From Armillaria gallica (Eukaryota; Basidiomycota; Agaricomycetes; Agaricales; Physalacriaceae), in NCBI GenBank assembly GCA_037576215.1, contig JBANDB010000001.1, positions 4,650,001 to 4,714,000 on the forward strand: a DNA stretch of 64,000 bases. Reading direction: 5' to 3'. A model generated the notes under the pieces. It made no database searches. It saw nothing but the letters and a program-made list of their open reading frames with translations, and was not told the DNA's origin. How positions within the stretch are numbered: position 1 is the first letter of the stretch; every line of letters starts with the position of its first letter. The translations under genes and the position numbers were made by a program. Below are positions 22,474 through 31,998 of the stretch, in pieces.

Positions 22474-24584
22474 CTAGACATGAGCAGCAGGGCAGCGCTT
22501 CTTGGGAGACTTCTTCTTGCGAGTGCGCTGAGAAGAGCTCATCACTGGTAACTCAGCCTCAATAGTCTGGTTCATGTCGTGCAGCTCCTCCTTTGTCATG
22601 TGCAACTCTTCTGCAAGCATGGCCAGCCTCTTTTTGTCCACAAGGTCAGTATCTCCAGTGAGCTCATCTTCCAAAGCCTCAGGATCAGGATCAGGAGCTG
22701 ACAAATTCTGGTCAGAATCAGAGTCATGACCCAAAGGCTCAAGCAAAGACCCTATGACACTGGAGTGAGAATCACTATCGGACTCTTCATCGCCAGATTG
22801 CAGTGTCTCCTTGATATGCTGAGTGGATTTAGAAGATTGCAAAGGGCCTAGTTTAGAGTGACCTGCTGGCGGAGGAGTCGGACCTTTGGCTAAGAAAGAG
22901 AAAGCAGTCAGTATGGCAACACACAGGAAAGAAGAGAAGGAACACACCAGATGGCTCAGCAACTGACGGCTTAGGGTTGTCGAACATGTCGAGTACAGCC
23001 TTGATCTGGGCAAGAACATCGGGATCCTGGAAAATGATACCCTTCAAGGCATCGGCACCTTCACTCCTGATGGTGTTGTAGCTGATGCAGAGGGCCTCCT
23101 GTAAATCAGCCCAATAATTCAGGGTGGAGTAAGCTGTAATGTTGGCAGTGGCCTCAAAGACCTGCAGCAACGATGAAGCACATGCAAAGGCAGTACAGAT
23201 GTCTAAGGAAAGCATTTCAGAAGAGAAAAGAAAACACAAACCGATGAAGACTTATGTTCAGGAGTGGCCTCAGTGAATAAAGCTAGCTCGCATCAAGCAG
23301 TGTACCTCTGCAAAGGCTCGGCATGGAAAGAGTATAAGCTCTTCCTCCTGGACTGGCAAATGCTGCAACATTTGCCCCAGCCTTGGAAAACACAGTTGGC
23401 ACCTTGCACACTGGACGAGCATTGGGTGCAACTGTACCAAGGCTGAAAAAACGAATTAACTGATTGCTAGAAAGTGGGGGAAAGAAAAACTCAATACCAT
23501 AGGAGGGGCCTTTAGCAAAGCTTGAAATTCATCCTTATGAAGGGGCATGGGTACTTTCTCGATGTAAGAATAAGCTTAAGCCAAGACTACATCAGCATAG
23601 GGAGCAAAAGGAAAATTGATAGGGAACGTACTGCTGACTGGGTCAATCTTGACACTGAACAGAGCAGTAGCCTTACCCTTCCCTTTAGAGGTGCTAGTGT
23701 CTACCTCATCCTTGACTGTGGTGTGGACTTGTGCTCGGGCAGCCCAGGAATTTTTTCCTTTAGCTAGAAGAACCTGACTGAGAAGAGGGCCCCATGATGG
23801 AGAAACTGAGATGCACTGGTAGACAGTTCATCCTTCATGGAGCCAGGCTGAGTCTTGATTTGCTTGTGAAGTTTGACTCTGGCAGTGTTGGAATCTGCTA
23901 CCTCCTCGTCTTTGAATTTCGACTTGGGGAGACTTTTAGGTTTCAGGTTCTTGGCCATAGCGCCTTTACTGGATGAAGTCTAATCAGAAAAATGAATGAA
24001 TACCATATTGCAAAGAAAATTAAGCAAGAGATGTGACCTTGTTGTCCCTTTCAGGGAGCTGAACATCTGGGTCATCATCCCTGGATGCATCCTGATCATG
24101 AAGTTCATGCTCAGCCTGGCATTTCTTTTCATGGACAGGCTTCATAGGCTCGGGCAAGGTGGATTTGGAGTCCTCTTTGAGAAGGTCATGCTAGACAGAT
24201 TCAGCGCATGAAATTAAGTAAAGTCCCTGAAGACTCACATTGGCATGCTTGTTCATGAAGAGTTCCCACTCCCCAAAGTCCTCAGAATAGTCAGTGGCCT
24301 CTAACTCCTCCAAAACTTTCTCACAAGTATACACGAGGTCATATAGAAAATTGCTCTTAGGGGTCCTGCTATCCTGATATGCCCCCTCAATTACAGAGAC
24401 CTATAAAGGTTGTGAGATGCGTCAGAATGGTCCATCATGGTTGCAGAAGGACAAAACGCACTAGGAGAGCCGTGTTCACTTTGAGAAGATGTCGAATCTC
24501 ATGAGAATGCATCTTACCATGTTTCTCTGAATTGAAGAGGGGCTTAAGTGAGTCAAAGGAGGCATTGAACTTGGAGAGCTTCAT
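22474..24584 (-). pseudogene. Second antisense gene of element II, Cys-rich cluster and acidic tail, damaged
   Basis: Clear exons with GT..AG borders: 24584-24462 (MKLSKFNASFDSLKPL), 24400-24239, 24190-24038, and from 23979. Later exons cover 23440-23250, 23160-22935 and 22895-22474. A Cys cluster at about 23300-23430 reads CTQC, x7, C, x7, CC, x2, C followed by QSRRKS. This resembles a Zn2Cys6-type binuclear cluster with its last Cys missing; the assignment is tentative. The C-terminal exon is rich in Asp/Ser/Glu with a coiled stretch (RLAMLAEELHMTKEEL) and a basic end (RTRKKKSPKKR). Breaks: a frameshift near 23775, an in-frame TAA near 23577 and a TGA near 23300. Similar multi-exon genes are, to my knowledge, widespread in Agaricomycete repeats. 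The segment lacks ACTAGT, so it may have a separate origin. Confidence 0.65.
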
Positions 24585-25085
24585 GGTGAGAAACACTGAG
24601 TGCAGATGGGAGGAAAAAGAATGAGATAGAAGCAGTGGAGAAAAGCAGAGAGAGCATACAGTGAGAAAGCATGAGACAAAGTGAAATTTTGTCAAAGTCA
24701 GACTCCGATATGCGTTCCCACAATTTACAAGCTGAGATCGAAATTAAAGTTAGCTGCCTGAGCCGGCTTGTAGCGTTCAGGCACTAACAAGGCCACTAGT
24801 GGCTATCTGGACACAAGTCGAGGGGTTCAGCTAACTTACAGAAGCAATAACGAAGAATAAAGTCCTATCAAAGAAGATTGATGCTGTCACATGCAAACCT
24901 GCAAATCATTAAATCCAATTTGATGATGGCTGATGGCTAAGCACTAGACTGACTTAGTGGTGATGATACAATTGAGACCTGTGAACTTGTATGAATTGAA
25001 TAAGCGATGCCTAGTGAGACCTACTACTGAGTACCAAAATGGACTTGAGTGACTGAGGACAGTCACTATTTTAGTATGGGGGAGA
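24585..25085. other. 3' spacer and polypurine tract of element II
   Basis: No gene seen. One ACTAGT at about 24793. The sequence just before the 3' LTR is GTATGGGGGAGA (25074-25085), a purine run in the position of a plus-strand priming tract. Confidence 0.6.
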
Positions 25086-26426
25086 TGATATGCCGTCTAT
25101 GCGTTCACACCTAGATTTTGCGATTTTATAATCATATGAGCACATATCTATCTTAAACTAGCTATAACTAAAGGACTATAGTGGAGGCTTCAAGCTGATA
25201 GTCAAGCTAGAAAGCTACTAGTCAAGCCAGGATTTAGGTGTGATACCACTATTGGGTCAAGTCTATCAGCTGGTGTGACTAGCACCTCAAATACCAAGCG
25301 AGTCAGTAAATGATGACCGCTAGTTGATGAGGGTACCTATGAGTGCACCCAACAAGAAGCAGAACATACAGGTCTCATGAAAGTACAGTCACTAGTGAAA
25401 TGGTCTGTGCACAAGTGCTTAAGACGAGTTGACTAGCAGTGCAGCAGTCTCTAACAGGACTTAGAAATGAATTTAGCAATAAAGCACAGCTGTCCAGATC
25501 AGGCTAGTACAATACAGATCTATTACAATTGGAACTAGTATAGCTGGGCTGCACCTTTGATCATGATTGACAGCTGCTACAGGCACATTGGCCGGTCTAG
25601 TCATTTATCCTTGACACTAGTGGAGCGTTGCTGTGCCAAGGATATGGAATACAATCACTAGCGGAGCTCCTAAGCTCACTAGTCAGCAAGTGACCATTTC
25701 TAGACTGACTATTGCATGATTATTCACCATTACTTGTGACTAGCTAAGAAATCCTTATCAATAATACCCCTCTAGTCAGTTATTTATATCTTGATTGTAC
25801 CTTCATTGTCAGTATATAAGTAGTAGAATAGGCTCACGTGCAGCTCAGGCAAGCCATCCCTGCAATTGTGACCTACTAGTCAGTACCTAGTGCCTCAATT
25901 AAAGGCTTTTGTGCTTAACCTCAATGAAGCAGCGACTAGTCACTAAGTTACCCATAGCATAGAGTGAATTGAAGTGTCTTAGAGCAATCTTTTGTGTCCT
26001 GCAAAGGCCAAGAGTGTTTCAAAGTTAATTCAAGCAAGTTCTCGAAGTTTAGAGTATTATTTTTAGGCCAAGAGCACCACTAGTCAGCCCAGAGTGTGAC
26101 TAGTCAAGTGTCTATCACTTGTAGAAAGCAGTATAGGGCTAAGAGAGCCACTAGTTTGAAGCAGTCCCAGTCAGAGCGAGCGCAGTAGCTCAAGTCAAGT
26201 CACTATTCACCCAATTGTGTCTTACCAACCCCGCTAGTGTGAGTAGTATGCTTGTATAGCTCACTAGTAATGAATAAAAAGTCTTTAGACAACTTTCCTT
26301 GATTATTGAAGTCTGCAGAGTGCTTCTATCATACTTGAAACACCTGAATTCAATACATTGGTGATAAGTGTAGAGTTAGTGTTAGGTTTAGTGTTGTTGG
26401 TGTTCATTGCCATTCACTAGTCCTTT
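25086..26426 (+). repeat. 3' LTR of element II, cut short
   Basis: It starts TGATATGCC and matches the 5' LTR up to CACTAGTCCTTT at 26426, where the 5' copy continues for 27 bases to ATATCA. The break coincides with the start of the insertion at 26428. An 11-base stretch, CAAGCATGTCA (28558-28568) beyond that insertion, matches the missing LTR end CAAGCATATCA at 10 of 11 positions and may be its remnant. Twelve ACTAGT copies remain. Confidence 0.88.
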
Positions 26427-26427
26427 A

Positions 26428-28543
26428 TGTAATTGCCTAGAAAAATCTAGCCTTTTCTTACTCAAGATGTCTTTGTGGACCCAAACTCTTGACTATGACA
26501 CATAGCTTGTCCATGGTTAGATGGGTGGCCCAATCCCCATAACTCAATATATGATGTACAAACTTAGTGCACAATTCAGCCAAAGAACTTCCACCTGTGA
26601 CAGTGGTACACATTAATGGCTGGAATTCATTACCCAGCTTGAGCTCATCATGAATGTTGTGACAACTGGCATAGCATTCCCCTGTAATAATATGATAGAT
26701 GATACAGCAGATCATTTCTTTCATGGTTAACCCCTCTTCAAATACCAATCCATGTTTAAGTCCCATATCAACAATAATCTCAAAATCCCCAATGAATACA
26801 CATGCTCCATCACCAACTTATGTGACTCAAAAGGAGACTACTCAGGAAGCTTATTGATAGCACCACATTGAAGAGACTCTGTGCATGCAGGCTAGAAATG
26901 CAACAGCATCAAAGGCACTGATCACACTCACACCCAACACTACACACATAAACCCTCAAAGTTCTTGGGGGGATATTATGCAATAGAAGCAGATTGAAGC
27001 AAATACAACTAAACTCTCAGAATGTAAGATACACATGTATAGTGATAGCACTCGTAGGGTATCTAGATCTCTCTAAGTCCAAAGGCTTTTAATAACAAGA
27101 GGGGCCACAGATATTGCTGGGCCTCAAGGCAAGGTGTACTACAATACACAACACATCGCCACACACCAACAAAACACTCAATAAGCCTTGCACAACACAC
27201 CCAGGTGACCACAAAGAACTTAAACACACCCTAAACATGACTTAAGCTTGCACTCTAAGCAGAAACTCTTCAAAACATGTCCACTCAAGCCACAGGATTT
27301 AAACCTATGCGCTCAAGCTTCCAAAACCAATCATAGACCCACAGGGTTTGAACCTATGCTGATCCAGAGACACAATAACCAAATAAACCCTGTCCAATAA
27401 GCCAAAGGGTTTGAACCTCTGCCGCCTGTAGTATCTTGCACACAAGAAACACCATCCAACAAGCCAAAGGGTTTGCACCCCTGCCACTTGCAGAATGGTA
27501 TACCCAACTAAGCACATGCTAATCAGATCAAAGGGTTTGAACCTCTGCCACCTGTAGCACCATGCATCACAAGAAAACCTCAAAACTCAAGAGCACATCT
27601 GCAATGACACAAATCTCTTATTCTCAGATTAGATTGCAAGTCAACCAATCCCTCAAACAGTACACAAGTCCCACACTAGCTTTCTATGCCTTGCACACTA
27701 CTCAAGTCACTCAAATGTTATCAATAAAAGGTCTATTCTCTCGCTCGAAGCTACAAACTAATCCCAAAGCTAGAATGCTAAGCTGAAGGCCTTCGCGCTC
27801 CAACAAGGGGGGTCCAAAACTTTTACACTATTACTACTCTACAGTATTTATACTATCCACTCTACAAATTAATACAACCTTAAATAGTAACTCTTGGCTT
27901 GCAGAACTTCCTTTCTTGGGTCCTGTGCATGTCACCATAATCATGCCATTGCTTGGTGCTTACTCAGAGCTCTGGCTCAGGGCCAGATCCTGGTCTCTCA
28001 ACTGTGCAATCATTGGTTAGCCGCACTATCCACATGTACTGACATCACCTAGTATCTCCTCAGAGTTGTAGCCTAGCATGCAACTTGTCTTTATAGTAAT
28101 AATATCTTCTAGTGATTTCCATGGTCTTCTAGGACCACCAGCTTCTAGTCTAGGCCTCGCGCACATTGGCCGAAGTCAGCGACATCGGTCTTACTTCAAT
28201 TCCAAACATTCTGAGGTCTAGAGCACTAGCTCCTGGCATGGCTGTGCCTTGTGCATCATAGATCAAGGTTGCACAAAGTATCAATTATCTCCTGAGCTTC
28301 ACTGGTTCTATTCTTAGCACATGTCTTCTGTGCATTGTCAGCATACTCAGTGTCAAGTGCTGGGGCTTTAGACTTAGTGTGACCCTTATAGTATCGCTCT
28401 ATAGTTAAGCCATGCACTCCACCAAACATCACTCAAGGTATTGCCTTGCTTGCATTTAGGACATTGCACTCTAAGGTATATTTCATTGCCTTGGTATCTA
28501 GGTCTTATAAAATGTATATATTGATACATTTCACGGAATTACA
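26428..28543. mobile_element. LTR-like insertion in the 3' LTR of element II
   Basis: The segment starts TGTAATT and ends AATTACA, a perfect 7-bp inverted end, 2116 bp. It begins exactly where the 3' LTR of element II breaks off. No convincing coding frame was found. A TATA-like ATTTATACTATC lies at about 27846. A long solo LTR or a non-autonomous element would fit. Flanking 5-mers (CTTTA, TGTGT) do not match, so the right end is uncertain. Confidence 0.55.
27290..27580. repeat. Minisatellite with tRNA T-arm-like core
   Basis: About five imperfect units of roughly 62 bp, each with (a)GGGTTTGAACCTCTGCC or a variant (27293, 27345, 27407, 27469, 27532). Read on the minus strand the core is GGCAGAGGTTCAAACCC, which resembles a tRNA T-arm/Pol III B box (GGTTCGANNCC). 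Spacers between cores differ. Confidence 0.75.
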
Positions 28544-29477
28544 TGTGTGAACACTTTTCAAGCATGTCAATGTCCTCTTTCAGTGATGCAGAATCACATC
28601 CAGGCCCCACTATATCCTTGTTGGTGTTGACACACTCATACAAGTGATTGGCTACATCTTCATGATGTATTGACCTTCTAGAACAATAAGAATTGACTCC
28701 TGAACTGTGAAGTGAGTATAAACCAATAACGAGAGGGATGATACTCACCCACGACTGCATCAGTGGATGCAGGAGCAGCGATTGAAGCTGGGAATGCACA
28801 TTATTCACTGCAACAAAGGGAGAATGTCCAGTTCTATGTACACAAAGGATAAACCTTATAGAATAGGCCAACAAAGAAGTTGACACCAAAGACACATTTG
28901 AATGCAGTTTCCTTGCAGAGAACAGAAGGTGCAGCAATCACAGGGAACCCCTCAGAGCTAGAGCATCCAACACAAAGAGACAGCCAAGCAACAGGGAAGA
29001 TACCACAAGTCATAAGCTGTTTTTAGAGACCATAGACAAGTGCAAAGCAGGTTGAATGGAATATTCCACTAGATAGTCATTGACAGTGTCAATGTGGATA
29101 AGAAGGGAAGCTTGTTCCATAGGTGACAAAGAGAAAATTGAGAGAAAAAATCCTGTATTATATGTAGCAGCTATGACACATATACAATCCAGATCCAGTC
29201 CTTAACATGTATAACCCTATCCCAACCAATCAAATCTCAGCTAACATTACCAAACAACTGAATGGGATCTGTAGCAATGGCTGCATCATGGTGGAAACAT
29301 ATCTGAGCATGAAGACATGGTCAGCTACCGCTGTGCACATCCAGTACAGGCTGTGCACCAATGTGAGCTCTATCTCACATTTTGCTATGCTTCAAGACAG
29401 CATACAGGAAGAAGAGAACATCCTCTCCAGACTCCTATCCAAGATCTCAGCATCAGATCACAATAGGAATCCAGATT
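28544..29477. other. Decayed sequence, possibly exon relics on the minus strand
   Basis: A minus-strand stretch (28545-28830) has intron-like borders (GTGAGTATC ... TTCACAG) around protein-like segments, but I could not join a consistent frame. No family is recognised. Confidence 0.3.
28834..29013 (-). CDS. Small Cys-rich open frame (59 aa), hypothetical
   Basis: ATG at 29013 to TAG at 28834. The N-terminus (MTCGIFPVAWLSLCVGC) is hydrophobic and signal-like, and six Cys are spread over the length. A possible donor GTTTAT follows codon 53, so this may be the first exon of a small secreted-protein gene. Nothing else supports expression, and it lies in repeat-derived sequence. Confidence 0.2.
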   Translation of the reverse strand: MTCGIFPVAWLSLCVGCSSSEGFPVIAAPSVLCKETAFKCVFGVNFFVGLFYKVYPLCT

Positions 29478-29960
29478 CATGTAGCTAAAGTGTCTCATCA
29501 TGATCTTTTGATCATCAAATAAGGATCATTGTCCTCTCCTATTGTTCTATTGTTCTGTGATTCCATTGTTCTATCATCTGATCTCATTGTTCTGTACTCC
29601 CATTGTTCCTACCTATTGTTCCCCAAGTATGGAAACTCATTGTTCTCTAGTAGTATATAAGTAGCTGTAAATTAGACAGAGGAGGACTTTTTCCCCCATC
29701 TTTAGCCAGGTCTACCAATACATTTGCATTTACCCTCCAAGCATAGCTGCTGCCTAGCACCACCTAGGGCTCTATCACCAGGAGAACCTATATACAATTC
29801 AGTATCTGGAAACCATTGCCTAACATCTTTCTAATCGTTAAATCTCAATAACCATTTCATTCATTTCAATTAATCCAGTACACATCTGTCAGAATCGTTG
29901 AAGCCCTCCTTGCATTCAAAAGAATTCGCCAGGAAACATATCTTTGGTTTACACTTAGTT
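29478..29960 (+). repeat. Probable solo LTR with iterated CATTGTTCT motif
   Basis: Between 29531 and 29645 the motif YATTGTTC(T/C) occurs about seven times at irregular spacing, followed by a TATA box (AGTATATAAGTAG, about 29648-29660) and a pyrimidine-rich leader. This enhancer-plus-TATA layout is typical of an LTR promoter. The exact ends were not established. Confidence 0.4.
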
Positions 29961-30940
29961 TCCCAGCCTTACACCGCCATGTGAACTTTCTCCAAAAGGA
30001 GATCATTGGACTAGGTTAAACCATGCATGTTCACCACAGCAATGATTTCATCACACTTGAGACACTCGAAATGGCTAAACAATTGTAGCACATAAGAAGG
30101 ATTGTCATTGGAAGAATGGTTGTCATATGGTGGATGACAAAGCCCCTCCATTCAACCTGATAAAAGCTCCAATGTACAGTTGACACTGACAGTCATGACT
30201 CTGAATGCAGAGCCAATGTCATCGAGGATACACTGAGGCTTCATTGCCATACTTCCAGGCACAGACATCATGCCCAGCGAGAGAACAGATGGCCTAACCT
30301 GAGATTGTCTACACATTTTCGCAAACTGTACAGACTGTGCCCCATTCACTAGCGCACATCCCTGCAAACATGTGTTCGAGGAACAACACGGAAAACCAAG
30401 GATAATCTGTGCATGTGGTTGCATCAAGTATACTGTGTTGTGAAAGTGTTGTTGCCTTTTTCAATGGAGGGAGACCTCAGAGAAATACAGAAAACATATG
30501 TACAGATAGGGTGGAATGTAAATCGTTTAAACCACTCAAGTCAATACTAGACAAACATGAACCTAAGGCAGAACAAAGCATTGAATATTTGACAGAACAA
30601 TATTGATGGCACCATACCTTTTGAAAACTGCATAGCTGTTAAGTATATGACAAGCCAATCCATCCCTAAAACCACAGTAGACATCAAAGTCATCTCAGGG
30701 ATAACCTGAAGTGAAATCTCAGAAGAGTAGTAACCCTCTGGGCATCAAATGACAACTTTTGTCACAGCATTCCTAATGTGCACCAAACTGCCTCGCTACA
30801 AATCTGGATGGTCAAGATGAAAAGAGAGCCACTGAGAGCACGTATCTTTGACCATCAATGAGACAATACAAGATGTCAATGAAGGCTAAAGTTCAAGATT
30901 AATCACACTCCTGGAATATCACTGAATCATACATTGGCAA
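29961..30940 (-). pseudogene. Degenerate stretch with a Gypsy protease-like trace
   Basis: On the minus strand near 30625-30700 the translation reads TVVLGMDWL, the usual retropepsin flap motif of Gypsy elements (VILGMDWL). Flanking codons are broken by many stops. Low-grade retroelement remains are the best reading; no full domain can be traced. Confidence 0.35.
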
Positions 30941-31169
30941 CTAGACCAGTTATCTTGTAATATAAACCAAAAATCATGTACATTAGTGTTTTTTTTGATT
31001 GTGGTGATGGAAGAAGATGGAAGCCACTGACTAAGAACAAGTAGGGAGCACGTAGCAGAAAAATGTGGTTGGGTAAGTGACTAAGCAGTCAGTAACTAGA
31101 TCAATTATCTTGAACTATAGACCAAAAATTATGTACATTAGTGTTTTTTTTTGATGGTGGCCATGGACA
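30941..31169 (+). repeat. Direct repeat, two copies of about 65 bp
   Basis: Copies at about 30941-31010 and 31094-31160 share the block from ACTAGAYCARTTATCTTG through ACCAAAAATYATGTACATTA to a run of eight or nine T and GATKGTGG, separated by about 85 bp. They differ mostly by transitions. Confidence 0.7.
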
Positions 31170-31742
31170 AGAACAGAGACATGTATGCAGTGAGAAGGAG
31201 TGACCAGGAGTCACACTGTAAGATCTGGCAACTTTGCACTGCACTGCCAAAAGCCAGTACATTAAGGAACAGCACATAACCCACTACCAAGGTAGCAGGA
31301 ATATATAGGGGCCTCCAGAGGGATTCTTATACACATAGATGGAATGCATCTAATTCTTCTTGCTAGTGTAGGCTGTATTTGCTTAAAACTTCAGACTAGG
31401 GCTCAGAAGGAAGCTAGGGCTGGAGGGCCTATACCTCTGTCATGTTTTTGTAGATACTTGACTTGTGGTTGAGGAATTATTGAATTCTTTCCTTGGAATT
31501 CTGAATCCAAACAAAGGAATATCTGTATTAATATAGTTATAATGATATGCTGTTCATGAGTACTATGTGTAGCATAAAAAGACAAAGGAAGACAGGGTGG
31601 AGGGGATTACAAAGGTATAGATTTGGTATAGATACTATTCCACAACTGGTCAAAAAAGAAAAGTAGGGATTATAATGTTTGAAAAAGATACTGACAAAAA
31701 AATAACAGTCTAAATTTATTCTAAAATGACAGCCTCACTTAT
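31170..31742 (-). other. 3' flank of the membrane-protein gene copy A, cut off by the Copia insertion
   Basis: From 31742 leftwards to about 31540 the minus strand matches the sequence just after the stop of the intact copy at 56587 (blocks GAGGCTGYCATTTTAGAATA, GGTTGTGGAATAGTATCTATAC, TTGTAATC). So this piece continues 37592 across the Copia element. Left of about 31460 I see no gene; a TATA-like GAATATATAGG lies at about 31299. Confidence 0.7.
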
Positions 31743-31978
31743 TGTAGACCGGTTGCACCTATCGAACGGGGACACAAGTCAGGACTAAAGGTACGGTATG
31801 TGAGCATGTAGATAGGTAAGAAATGCAGGGACGCTTACCTCCTTAATCGTCAAGAAGATGGAAGAGACGACTAAGGAGGGAAGGATACGGAGTCCGGCTG
31901 ATATGGTACGTAGGAAGCTATAGCCAAACATCGAGACCAAACACCGAGATGATATACTAGGACCTCTATAGGTCAGCA
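31743..31978 (-). repeat. 3' LTR of the Copia element
   Basis: 236 bp, identical to the right LTR except at three sites. In plus-strand terms it reads TATG where the right copy has TACG, TACGG where the right has TATGG, and TATGG where the right has TACGG. Confidence 0.97.
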
Positions 31979-31998
31979 CACCCCCATCATCGAAGGTG

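Larger units (their letters stand above)
8161..26422. repeat. Dispersed ACTAGT palindrome array of element II
   Basis: By eye I count about 83 ACTAGT hexamers across the 18.4-kb element, against about four or five expected by chance, and only about four in the remaining 45 kb. Most sit in the context S-ACTAGT-S (CACTAGTG, GACTAGTC, CCACTAGTGG). They occur in both LTRs, in gag and pol (read as Thr-Ser), in the 3' spacer, and in introns and exons of the antisense gene at 20236-21732. They are almost absent from the nested insertion (15789-19118, one copy) and from 22215-24790. Variants such as ACTAGC or GCTAGT look like decayed copies. Confidence 0.9.
8033..26426 (+). mobile_element. Giant Ty3/Gypsy-type LTR retrotransposon II (18.4 kb) with antisense genes
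   Basis: Two long direct repeats (8033-9407 and 25086-26426) flank an interior with a primer-binding-site-like sequence, gag, PR, RT, RNase H and integrase on the plus strand, then two spliced genes on the minus strand, then a purine-rich tract. Without the 3.33-kb nested insertion the element would be about 15 kb, far above the usual 5-8 kb for Gypsy elements. ACTAGT occurs about 83 times. Fifteen TGA and one TAG interrupt gag-pol, so the copy cannot move on its own. Differences between its LTRs are mostly transitions, many at former CpG. Its 3' LTR is cut by the insertion at 26428. Confidence 0.92.

Noticed and set aside
26458..26766. 102-codon minus-strand frame in the LTR-like insertion
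   Set aside because: Protein-like in places, but with no recognisable domain and within a segment that has no other coding signs; left unannotated.
27305..27583. 92-codon minus-strand frame with repeated RFKPF
   Set aside because: The periodicity is that of the 62-bp minisatellite; no start context, intron or relative supports a protein.
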